This document shows positions 24,389 through 30,984 of a DNA stretch of 30,984 nucleotides, piece by piece. The notes beneath the pieces are model-generated. The model ran no database searches. It was given only the letters and a program-made list of their open reading frames with translations, and was not told the origin of the DNA. Location of the stretch: the NCBI GenBank assembly GCA_041655595.1, contig JBBAFB010000009.1, positions 1 to 30,984 of the forward strand, given 5' to 3'. The translations under genes were made by a program, and so were the position numbers. How positions within the stretch are numbered: position 1 is the first letter of the stretch; each line of letters opens with the position of its first letter. Source of the DNA: JBBAFB01 sp041655595 (GTDB lineage: Bacteria; Bacillota; DULZ01).

Positions 24389-25726
24389 CTAGATAAAAAG
24401 CTTTTCTGCTTTTTTAACCGAATCTGGTAACGCAAAAACCATAACGTGATCCCCCGGTTCTATGATGCTGTTACCTTTTGGTACGATAACCTGGTTTTTT
24501 TTAACTATAGAACCAATTATGGCGTTTTTAGGGAAACGGATGTTTTGCAAGGGTTTACCGATAATCCCTGTGGTTTCTGAGGCAGCAAATTCCAAAAGCC
24601 GTGCTTTTGCCCCGCCTAAAAGAGTAACCGAAATAATATCCCCTTTTCCTATAAATTTAAGGATAGCACCCGCAGTTAAGGTCCTTGGGCTCACTGCAAT
24701 ATCAACCCCGACGGCCTCGACAAGTGATGTATACTCTGAGCGACGAATTTGTGCGATAGTCCTTTTAGCACCTAAATGTTTTGTCAAAAGGCAGACAAGC
24801 AAATTCACTTTATCATCTGATGTAGTGGCAATAAATAGATCACTCGAGCCGATATCCTCTTCGTTTAAAAATTGCATATCGGTTCCGTCACCATGTAGGA
24901 CCAAGGTGTTAGAAAGAATTTTGGAACATAGGTTACATTGCCCTAGATCTTTTTCGATAATTTTAATATTTAAATGTTTGTTTTTCTCCAAAGCGGAAGC
25001 CAAGTAGATACCTAGCCTGCCCCCGCCCAAAATGGCAATATTTTTTATTTCCAAGTAAGGAATTCCGAAAAGCAGATCCAATTCAAGATTTTTATGAGTT
25101 TCGGACATGGCAAAAACATAGTCCCCAGGTAAAAATACATCATCCCCTTTGGGGATCATCATTTTTTCGCCCCTTAAAATAGCAACTATAAGAAAAGGCA
25201 GGGGCTTATCTAAGTTCTTAAGTGGTATGTTAGCTAGAGGTGTATTAGAAGGAAGTTTGAGTTCTAAGATTTGAACTTGTTCTTCTGCATAATACTCCAC
25301 ATTAACAGCCTGAGGTACTTCTATCAGTTTTGCAATCAGTTGCGCGGTAACCTGGTCGGGGTTGATTATAGAATCAATATCAAATGTTGCAAATGCTTCC
25401 TCTTTCGTAATTTCCGCATATTCTGGATCTTCTACTCTTGCCATGGTACGAAGGACTCCGAAACTTTTTGCAATTAAACAGGCCACCATATTAAACTCGT
25501 CTTTTTCTGTAACTGCAATTACCAAGTCCGCTTCGGTGACTCCGGCTTTTTTTAAGGCATTTATGCTGGCCCCATTACCTAAGATCGTCTGAACATCAAG
25601 GTTTTGGGCAACAATCTGTTCCCTATCAGGATTTTGCTCTATTACGGTCACATCGTGGTTTTCTTGAGACAGCATCTGTGCTATGCTATAGCCGACTTTA
25701 CCTGCGCCTATTACTATTGTTTTCAT
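24389..25726 (-). CDS. trkA: TrkA-type K+ transporter regulatory subunit, two RCK repeats
   Basis: The 445-aa protein has two repeats, each with an RCK-N Rossmann domain and an RCK-C domain. The nucleotide motifs are IGAGKVGYSIA (about 6-16) and LGGGRLGIYLA (about 230-240), each ending in an acidic residue strand (VIEQNP, IIEKDL). RCK-C parts contain PKGDDVFLPGDYVFAM and PKGNSIIEPGDHVMVF. It binds NAD(H) or ATP/ADP and gates TrkH on the cytoplasmic face. No c-di-AMP (ydaO-type) riboswitch is recognisable in the 176 nt upstream. AGGAG precedes the ATG. Confidence 0.93.
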   Translation of the reverse strand: MKTIVIGAGKVGYSIAQMLSQENHDVTVIEQNPDREQIVAQNLDVQTILGNGASINALKKAGVTEADLVIAVTEKDEFNMVACLIAKSFGVLRTMARVEDPEYAEITKEEAFATFDIDSIINPDQVTAQLIAKLIEVPQAVNVEYYAEEQVQILELKLPSNTPLANIPLKNLDKPLPFLIVAILRGEKMMIPKGDDVFLPGDYVFAMSETHKNLELDLLFGIPYLEIKNIAILGGGRLGIYLASALEKNKHLNIKIIEKDLGQCNLCSKILSNTLVLHGDGTDMQFLNEEDIGSSDLFIATTSDDKVNLLVCLLTKHLGAKRTIAQIRRSEYTSLVEAVGVDIAVSPRTLTAGAILKFIGKGDIISVTLLGGAKARLLEFAASETTGIIGKPLQNIRFPKNAIIGSIVKKNQVIVPKGNSIIEPGDHVMVFALPDSVKKAEKLFI

Positions 25727-25902
25727 AGTTGTTTAACTCCTAGCATTTTACTTTACTCACATAATAACATTTTGTATTATAATAAGAAAGACATCGGAAC
25801 TATCTTTTGCCGGAGGTTTTAAGTCTGAAATGAAGTAAAAACTTACACGTAAATAAAAAAACACATAACAAATAAGCCATCGGTTGATAACACAAAAAAA
25901 TA

Positions 25903-26456
25903 TTAAGCTAAAATATGGTAGCCTTGTTTTTTGGTTAATAAAATTGCTTGTTCAACCGTGATTTCACGGTTTGCCGGGAGAACAGCTGACTTTCTATATA
26001 AATCAGCATTATACGGTTCTTTCTTTTTAAGGATGTTATAAATAGCAGTAAGTAGCATTCTGACAATGGCAATGATCGCTTTTTTATGACCACGACGCTG
26101 TTTAAGTCTCAAATAGCGGTTGCGGATTTCAGGATGCTTTTCGCTTTTAACTACAGCGGTTGCACACTGTACAAGAAGCGGTTTAATGTAACAACCGGCT
26201 CTTGAAATCCTTACTGGCTTTTTCTTTCCGGCACTTTCGTTATTCGTAGGTGCTTAGCTGTCGGGAACACGTCCAGATTAACACCTATTTCGGATATTAC
26301 TGTTATAGCTGAAAAGATGTTTTTAAAGGACGGAATAGTTAAGATCAAATTAATTTCTTCTGAGTAGGGCGCGGAAAGAAGAAGGATAATTCTCTCCAGA
26401 TCATCTTTGCGAGACTTAAGATCTTCGTAGTGCTGCTTGATAACTTTAAGTTTTTA
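25903..26456 (-). pseudogene. Truncated and frameshifted IS110-family transposase remnant
   Basis: Reading minus from 26453, an IS110 middle region appears: KLKVIKQHYEDLKSRKDDL, INLILTIPSFKNIFSAI, ISEIGVNLDVFPTAKHLR. At 26245-26252 the reading jumps frame and continues as PTNNESAGKKKPVRISRAG, CYIKPLLVQCATAVVKS and RGHKKAIIAIVRMLL to the normal C-terminus. The typical SWAGLT that joins these parts is missing. The N-terminal DEDD catalytic half is absent: a stop codon (26454-26456) and unrelated DNA follow. It is thus a non-mobile fragment of the Transposase_20 end. IS110 elements lack clear terminal inverted repeats, so element ends cannot be placed. Confidence 0.85.
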
Positions 26457-26521
26457 GGATAATAAAAAGTTTGCTCGGGGCCAATTGTGCCTTGAGTGAA
26501 GGGAAAGGAATGGGAATAATA

Positions 26522-27349
26522 ATGAAAATAATTGCTTTGGTTGGCTCAAGCGGAACTGGTAAGAGTCACCGAGCCTTATGGGTGGCACATGAAAACAATA
26601 TTGATGTGTTAGTAGATGATGGTTTATTAATAAAGGGACATGAAATCGTTGCGGGCACATCTGCCAAAAAACAAAAAACAGCTATCGGGGCCATTAAAAC
26701 TGCAATATTTACCGACGAAAATCATGCCGGTCAAGTTATGGAGGAAATTAAAAAATTAAATCCCAAATCAATTTTAGTATTAGGCACTTCTAAGGAAATG
26801 GTTAATAGAATAACTGATAGACTTGAACTGCCAAAGCCAAGTATTTATTTAGATATTGCCCAAGTGTCCAATGAAAAAGAAATAGAAGCCGCCCTTAAAA
26901 CCAGGCAACTTCTGGGGCAACATGTAATTCCCGCACCTTCCGTTGCCGTAAAACCCCGGCTTTCGGGAATTTTGATAGATCCATTGCATGTCGGTTTTTC
27001 AAAAAACCAACATGCCGGAACCAGGACTAAACTTTGGGTAAATCAAACTGTTGTCAGACCAACATTTAATTTTTACGGCAAGTTTTTTATCACAGATCAA
27101 GCAATGCAAGCAATAGTAAAAAAAATTGTGAGCGAATATAATTGCATAGCTAAATCTCAAAATATAACCTTTTCAAATAGCCAGTATGGTACCGGAGTTA
27201 GTTTAGATCTGGTTCTTAAATATGGCACAATTATTCCCATTCTTACTGCCACAGTCCAGCAGCAAATAACAGAAACCCTTGAATACATGACTGCGTTGCA
27301 CATTATCAGAGTTGATATTTATGTGCGTAAACTGGTTGTGGTTGATTAG
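26522..27349 (+). CDS. P-loop ATPase domain fused to Asp23/Gls24-like domain
   Basis: The product (275 aa from ATG 26522) starts with MKIIALVGSSGTGKSH, a Walker A P-loop at about 8-16. A nucleotide-binding fold of about 160 residues follows (SILVLGTSKEM, IYLDIAQVS). The C-terminal 115 residues resemble the Asp23/Gls24 (DUF322) fold: ITDQAMQAIVKKIVSEY, GVSLDLVLKYGTIIPILTATV, EYMTALHIIRVDIYVRKLVV. Asp23 proteins are envelope-stress or membrane-associated factors; the role of the fused form is unknown to me. In-frame starts also exist at 26471 and 26510; the chosen one has GGGA nearby but no ideal site. The IS110 remnant lies only about 65 nt upstream and may have altered the original promoter. 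Confidence 0.7.
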   Translation: MKIIALVGSSGTGKSHRALWVAHENNIDVLVDDGLLIKGHEIVAGTSAKKQKTAIGAIKTAIFTDENHAGQVMEEIKKLNPKSILVLGTSKEMVNRITDRLELPKPSIYLDIAQVSNEKEIEAALKTRQLLGQHVIPAPSVAVKPRLSGILIDPLHVGFSKNQHAGTRTKLWVNQTVVRPTFNFYGKFFITDQAMQAIVKKIVSEYNCIAKSQNITFSNSQYGTGVSLDLVLKYGTIIPILTATVQQQITETLEYMTALHIIRVDIYVRKLVVVD

Positions 27350-27391
27350 ATTAAGGAGAGCTGCTTAGAGGTGACCCCCTAAAAATCGTTT

Positions 27392-28582
27392 CTAAATTGC
27401 CAGCTCCCTTTCTCTGGTTTTTTCGATGAATCTTTCCATACGGTTCATCGCTTTTATTAAATTCTCAATCGAGTTAGCGTAAGATATGCGGATATGCCCA
27501 ATACCGGTTGCTCCGAATGCCTCACCCGGAATAACGGCCACCTTCTCTTCATAGAGCAGTTGTTCCGCAAATTCCGCAGAAGTATATCCGGTATTTTTGA
27601 TGGATGGGAAAATGTAAAAAGCCCCCTTCGGTTCAAAGCAAGCCAAACCCATACCAATTAATCTTTTATAAATGTATTTCCTTCTCTCGTCGTATTGCTC
27701 CACCATTTCTAACATATCTGCTTTACCATTTTTAATTCCTTCCAAGGCGGCAAGTTGCGCTAAATTAGGAGCGCATAGAATAGTATATTGATGTATTTTT
27801 GTCATGGCCTCTATTACCTCGGACGGTCCCACCGCATATCCAATACGCCACCCGGTCATAGCAAATGATTTAGAAAAACCACTAACTAAAATTGTCCGTT
27901 CCGCCATACCAGGTAATTCGATAATACTTGTGTGTTCTTGACCATACGTTAAATCACTGTATATTTCATCACTTAGAACTAACAAATTATGCTTTACGGC
28001 CAGCTTTGCAATAGGTGCCAGTTCATCTTTAGTCATAATTGCCCCAGTTGGGTTGTTGGGGTAGGCCATAATTAAAAGTTTTGTTTTTGGTGTAATTGCC
28101 GCTTCCAAGTCGCAAGGCATCAATTTAAAATCATTTTCGGCTTTAGTTAAAATAGAAATCGGTTTGCCACCAGCCAAAATCGCACAGGGTTCGTAAGAAA
28201 CATAGGCGGGTTCGACGATAAGCACTTCATCCCCCGGGCAAATAACGGAACGCAAGGTTAAATCAACTGCTTCACTTGCCCCGATGGTTATTAAGATTTC
28301 GTTTTCCGAATCATACTGAACATCATATAACTCGGAAAGTTGCTGTGTAATTGCCTGTCGTAGTTCAAAAGTACCTTTATTAGAGGTGTAACTGGTTTCA
28401 CCTCTCTGCAAAGCTTCAATTGCAGTCTGCCTAATTTTTTTCGGGGTAACAAAATCAGGTTCTCCAACCCCTAAAGATATCATATCAGGGGAACCGGCAA
28501 TTAAATCAAAAAATTTTCTTATCCCGGAAGGGGGTAAATCCCTTACAACAGGTGACAACATTTCTTTTAGGTTAATAGTCAA
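27392..28582 (-). CDS. PLP-dependent class I aminotransferase
   Basis: The 396-aa protein is a fold-type I aminotransferase: SLGVGEPDFVTP (substrate-side loop), ITIGASEAVDLTLR, YPNNPTGAIM, SDEIYSDLTY, the PLP lysine in SGFSKSFAMTGWRIGY, and APKGAFYIFPSI-like EPKGAFYIFP with the following R-containing IRISYA that binds the carboxylate. It belongs to the aspartate/alanine/aromatic group; the exact amino acid cannot be told by motif alone. Control is visible: a complete T-box leader lies at 28621-28882, so expression rises when a particular tRNA is uncharged, which points to a biosynthetic role. The start is ATG 28582. Confidence 0.9.
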   Translation of the reverse strand: MTINLKEMLSPVVRDLPPSGIRKFFDLIAGSPDMISLGVGEPDFVTPKKIRQTAIEALQRGETSYTSNKGTFELRQAITQQLSELYDVQYDSENEILITIGASEAVDLTLRSVICPGDEVLIVEPAYVSYEPCAILAGGKPISILTKAENDFKLMPCDLEAAITPKTKLLIMAYPNNPTGAIMTKDELAPIAKLAVKHNLLVLSDEIYSDLTYGQEHTSIIELPGMAERTILVSGFSKSFAMTGWRIGYAVGPSEVIEAMTKIHQYTILCAPNLAQLAALEGIKNGKADMLEMVEQYDERRKYIYKRLIGMGLACFEPKGAFYIFPSIKNTGYTSAEFAEQLLYEEKVAVIPGEAFGATGIGHIRISYANSIENLIKAMNRMERFIEKTRERELAI

Positions 28583-28620
28583 ATCAACACACCTACCTTA
28601 GCTAGTTTTGAAATAGAATC

Positions 28621-28882
28621 AAAAAACCTCTCATCCTAAGGGACGAGAGGTTGACCCGCGGTACCACCCTTTTTGGTTAAAACCCAAACTTACTAAGAAA
28701 CAAAAATTGAAGCTGTTCCCTACGTTTTTAACGGAACGAACCGAAAGAGCCTACTGGTATTTCAGCTCCTATCTCGAAGGTGGCCTATACCGAAATTATT
28801 TGCTGGTTTACACCTGTCACCAGCTCTCTTAAAAATAATTTTCAATACTTATCCTTTTCATTGATTTGTGTAGTATTTTCTT
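28621..28882 (-). ncRNA. T-box leader (tRNA-sensing riboswitch)
   Basis: On minus the transcript contains, in order, AAGGATAAGTA (stem I base with the AGTA S-turn), AGAGAGCTGGTG and GGTGTAAACCAGC (distal stem I), a GGTATAGGCCACCTTCGAG segment on the 3' side of the specifier loop, and the T-box AAAGGGTGGTACCGCGGG (28672-28655). A terminator follows, AACCTCTCGTCC paired with GGATGAGAGGTT (28652-28625), then TTTTTT. The antiterminator would bind an uncharged tRNA 3' end. The specifier is most likely GCC (Ala), in the position usual before ACCTT; UAU (Tyr) in the same loop is an alternative. Confidence 0.93.
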
Positions 28883-28888
28883 TTTTGT

Positions 28889-28917
28889 ATTCTACCAAAT
28901 ATTTAAGTACCTGTCAA
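28889..28917 (-). promoter_or_regulatory. Promoter of the T-box/aminotransferase unit
   Basis: On minus, TTGACA (28917-28912) and TAGAAT (28894-28889) have a 17-bp spacer, giving a start near 28882, just upstream of stem I. Confidence 0.85.
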
Positions 28918-28957
28918 AGGTTTCTTTTTAACTTAATTACCAATGTGGATTGCAAAT

Positions 28958-29890
28958 TTAATTGCCTGGCATATCTTTACTGATAGTTGTTGCTAAATTT
29001 CTATTTAAGCTTCTTATCAATTGCTTTAAACTATTTTTTTCATTGATATTAAATTTTATATAAGTTAAATTATTTTGCCGGCAGTAAAAATCTTTCCATA
29101 TTGATTCTTTTTTATCAGGTTCGTACTTATCAATAACCAACTCTAGTCCCGGTAAATAATAAGAAAATGTTAGTTTTTTGATTACATAATCTTTTATTAT
29201 TTCTACAGTTGGAAAGCTTTGTTTTAAAATTAAATAAAACAAATTATCCAACTCTGTAAAGTCCCTTCCTTTATAGGGATCACTTTCGTCTTCTGAGGGT
29301 ATTACTACTTCACTATCATCCCCTTTATTTTCAACCGAATCGTTTTCAATAATTTCGGAACCAACAGTAGGACAATCAATTTCTTCGTAGTCTTCCATAA
29401 CTTCCGCATCTTCTAAAGGAAAACTTTTCTCATCCAATTGATGATTTGCCGATTCATCTAAACTTTCCTTTTCTAAAGCAGCTTCAACCTGTATGCTACC
29501 ATTTACCGTATTCGGAACAGCATTTTCCTGAACTATTTCAGCATTATTCAATTCAAGCGAAGCATTTTGGCTTGTTTTATAATAAGTTAACCCTTTGTTT
29601 ATTGTTTTTTCCAATAATAAATTAAAATCTCCAAAGCTGGACAAAACATTTTTATCAGGTAATTTTTGTTGAGTCAGCTGTTGCAACAGAGTTTCAAAAT
29701 GCTCATTAAAATCACCTAAATATTGTTCCAGTAAACCGGCTATTTTGGCAACAATTTCAGTGGAAATTTCTAATTGTTGATCTTGCTTTTCTCCCGTCAA
29801 CATGCTGGCGGTGATTAGGCTTTCGATTAATAGATCCGCTAAATCTAAAATTTGCTGTTCAAGCTCTCTTTCTTCTTTAGTATGCTGCAA
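28958..29890 (-). CDS. Unrecognised acidic protein with a possible nuclease-like C-terminal domain
   Basis: The 310-aa protein has three parts. Residues 1-110 are helical and Leu/Gln-rich (LEQQILDLADLLIESLITASML, LLEQYLGDFNEHFETLLQQLTQQ), perhaps coiled coil. Residues 110-208 are low-complexity and strongly acidic (Glu, Asp, Asn, Ser), probably disordered. Residues 209-310 look folded: FTELDNLFYLILKQSFPTVEI, then FSYYLPGLELVIDKYEPDKKESIWKDFYCRQNNLTYIKF. The order of a hydrophobic strand, charged loop, helix with D/R and a final strand recalls PD-(D/E)XK proteins of the DUF559/DUF2726 kind, but the catalytic acid-x-K pair is not clearly present. No signal peptide or TM segment. It follows the AcsE-like gene on minus with a gap of about 107 nt. 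Function unknown. Confidence 0.65.
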   Translation of the reverse strand: MQHTKEERELEQQILDLADLLIESLITASMLTGEKQDQQLEISTEIVAKIAGLLEQYLGDFNEHFETLLQQLTQQKLPDKNVLSSFGDFNLLLEKTINKGLTYYKTSQNASLELNNAEIVQENAVPNTVNGSIQVEAALEKESLDESANHQLDEKSFPLEDAEVMEDYEEIDCPTVGSEIIENDSVENKGDDSEVVIPSEDESDPYKGRDFTELDNLFYLILKQSFPTVEIIKDYVIKKLTFSYYLPGLELVIDKYEPDKKESIWKDFYCRQNNLTYIKFNINEKNSLKQLIRSLNRNLATTISKDMPGN

Positions 29891-29997
29891 ATTTGTTCAC
29901 CCCTCTACATATACTTTTTAAAAAGTATGCATAAGTGGGGGCTTTTATGAAGAAAAAGAATGCTTGAATTTAGATTTTTATAGTTTAATCAGCCCAT

Positions 29998-30744
29998 TTA
30001 CCTGTTGAGGAGTGTTTCAGCTATTGAGGCAACCTCTATTAAAATTTTATCATTCGAATCGCCAATAACTGCGTCCAAACCAGAAGCGATCGTCATCGCA
30101 AGGTAAACCCTGTCAACCAGTGATTTGTTAGGCCAATTTACGGAAATATTACTTAATTTCAACACTGTTTTAGGCGGGGGGTTGTTAAGCCTGTTAATTT
30201 GCTGTAGAGCTTTTAGCACTTCTTTTGGTTGATCCTGAGCCAAGTTGTATGGAAAAACAAAAGGATCTAGCCATAAATGTTCTATGGGGAGTCCGTATTT
30301 TTCAGCGGCATCCAGGAGTTGATGGGCATAATTAATTCTATCATCCGCATTTAAAGGCAAGTAAAGATCGGATTTAGTTACCCCCACAATACCAGCACTA
30401 TATTCTATGGCCATCGGAAAAATAAGTTGCATTTTTGTTGGCTCTGCTGTTGTATGATTGATTACCCCTGGTTTGTTACATACCTTTAAACCGGCTTCTA
30501 TTGTTTTTAAACAGGTGGAGTCTATAAACAGCGGCAAAGATACCACTTCTTGCACAGTTTCAACCAGCCATTCCATCGCTGAAACATGATTATCAATAGT
30601 TGGGTATATATGAAGGTTTAAATAGTCAACTCCCGAGGCTTCTTGTTGACGAGCCCACTCCTGAATGATACCCGGTTTTCTTAAAAGTATTGCATTCTTA
30701 ATATCATCAAATTTTGTACTGATTCTTTCACCTATAATAATCAT
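29998..30744 (-). CDS. AcsE-like methyltetrahydrofolate:corrinoid methyltransferase family protein
   Basis: The 248-aa protein is a pterin-binding TIM-barrel protein very close in length and motif spacing to AcsE, which transfers the methyl group of methyl-H4folate to the corrinoid protein in the Wood-Ljungdahl pathway. Residues known to contact the pterin in AcsE are kept: Asp75 (FIDST), Asn96 (VINHT), Asp160 (WLDPF) and Asn199 (LSNIS). Near the N-terminus the usual LNVGP segment is NLHIYP (43-48), and the IN following GER is IS. No other acs genes flank it. It may be a paralogue serving another methyl donor or corrinoid partner. The start at 30744 has GGGGG upstream; an in-frame extension to 30771 is not needed. 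Confidence 0.8.
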   Translation of the reverse strand: MIIIGERISTKFDDIKNAILLRKPGIIQEWARQQEASGVDYLNLHIYPTIDNHVSAMEWLVETVQEVVSLPLFIDSTCLKTIEAGLKVCNKPGVINHTTAEPTKMQLIFPMAIEYSAGIVGVTKSDLYLPLNADDRINYAHQLLDAAEKYGLPIEHLWLDPFVFPYNLAQDQPKEVLKALQQINRLNNPPPKTVLKLSNISVNWPNKSLVDRVYLAMTIASGLDAVIGDSNDKILIEVASIAETLLNR

Positions 30745-30918
30745 TCTAATTACCCCCGTTTTTAGCTGCATTTATTTCAAAATTGCCAATTATCCTAATT
30801 AATTGATTCAACATAGGTTTACAATTCCCTGCTATCTTTATGAATAAAAAAAGAAATGGAAAAGCAGGAAATTATCATAAATGGATCACTCTCTCCAAAA
30901 AGAAATGATTTTAGGCAG

Positions 30919-30947
30919 TTGACTATTTATTATAATTTCGCTATAAT
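30919..30947 (+). promoter_or_regulatory. Promoter of the tRNA at the right edge
   Basis: TTGACT (30919-30924) and TATAAT (30942-30947) with a 17-bp spacer, 15 nt before the tRNA start. A second TATAAT at 30931-30936 has no matching -35 element. Confidence 0.85.
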
Positions 30948-30962
30948 TTAAAATGCATGTTT

Positions 30963-30984
30963 CGGGGCGTAGCGCAGTTTGGTA
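30963..30984 (+). tRNA. tRNA, 5' part, probably tRNA-Pro
   Basis: CGGGGCG, TA, GCGC, AGTTTGGTA form a tRNA acceptor strand and D-arm start. A leading C with CGGGGCGTAGCGCAG is typical of tRNA-Pro. The anticodon lies beyond the window, so the identity is inferred. Confidence 0.75.

Noticed and set aside
24462..25007. 181-codon plus-strand open frame opposite trkA
   Set aside because: Same reasons: antisense shadow of a clear TrkA gene with no supporting signal.
25727..25902. c-di-AMP (ydaO-type) riboswitch upstream of trkA
   Set aside because: The conserved core segments are not present, and the AT-rich interval is interrupted by the IS remnant.
1..30984. CRISPR array, toxin-antitoxin pair, prophage or defence island
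   Set aside because: No regularly spaced repeats, no phage structural genes, and no restriction, nuclease-helicase or toxin signatures were found; the only mobile trace is the IS110 fragment.

Overview
The window looks like chromosome from a low-GC, anaerobic, endospore-forming member of the Firmicutes (class Clostridia in the broad sense, Peptococcaceae-like). The support is a SpoVB-type flippase, a tiny SpoVM-like ORF, DnaD/DnaI-type primosome genes, a T-box leader, YpmA- and TIGR04086-type small proteins, strong AGGAGG ribosome sites with frequent GTG/TTG starts, and energy genes typical of anaerobes (biotin-dependent Na+-pumping decarboxylase, class I fumarase, PduL, AcsE-like methyltransferase). 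The species assignment is inference; no rRNA is present.

Layout. 1-550: a short LysM protein of the YneA type (SOS cell-division inhibitor) under a consensus promoter carrying two LexA-type boxes. 657-5555 (minus): a probable operon of UPF0182 membrane protein, alpha/beta hydrolase (apparently with an ATT start), a 41-aa membrane peptide and a GT4 glycosyltransferase. 5763-6495 (plus): a 45-aa peptide overlapping a divergent Fe-S uracil-DNA glycosylase. 6492-6957: a decayed SLH-domain gene. 7098-8141 (minus): tRNA-Trp with its own promoter and tandem terminators, and a guanylate-kinase-like protein. 8228-12035: an EF-G-like GTPase diverging from spoVB. 12038-13587: surE and ypmA (minus), then a TIGR04086 membrane protein (plus). 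13671-13742: the SpoVM-like micro-ORF.

13910-20142 (minus) is the metabolic core. Seven genes run in one direction: carboxyltransferase, gamma subunit, biotin carrier, beta subunit, fumarase alpha, fumarase beta, malic enzyme. Together they encode a complete membrane decarboxylase of the methylmalonyl-CoA type plus the steps fumarate-malate-pyruvate. This fits a succinate/propionate route coupled to a sodium gradient. PduL (acyl-CoA to acyl-phosphate) lies just beyond tRNA-Arg.

20480-25726: tRNA-Arg(CCG), pduL, dnaD-dnaI, and a trkA-trkH potassium uptake pair. 25903-26456: a truncated IS110-family transposase remnant next to a P-loop/Asp23-like fusion protein. 27392-28917: an aminotransferase with a complete T-box leader and promoter. 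28958-30744: an unrecognised acidic protein and an AcsE-like pterin methyltransferase. The window ends inside a tRNA, probably Pro, behind a consensus promoter.

I see no clear new multi-gene system such as a defence island or CRISPR. The most noteworthy items are small: the double SOS operator, the hidden SpoVM-like gene, the apparent ATT start, and three unrecognised or unusually built proteins.
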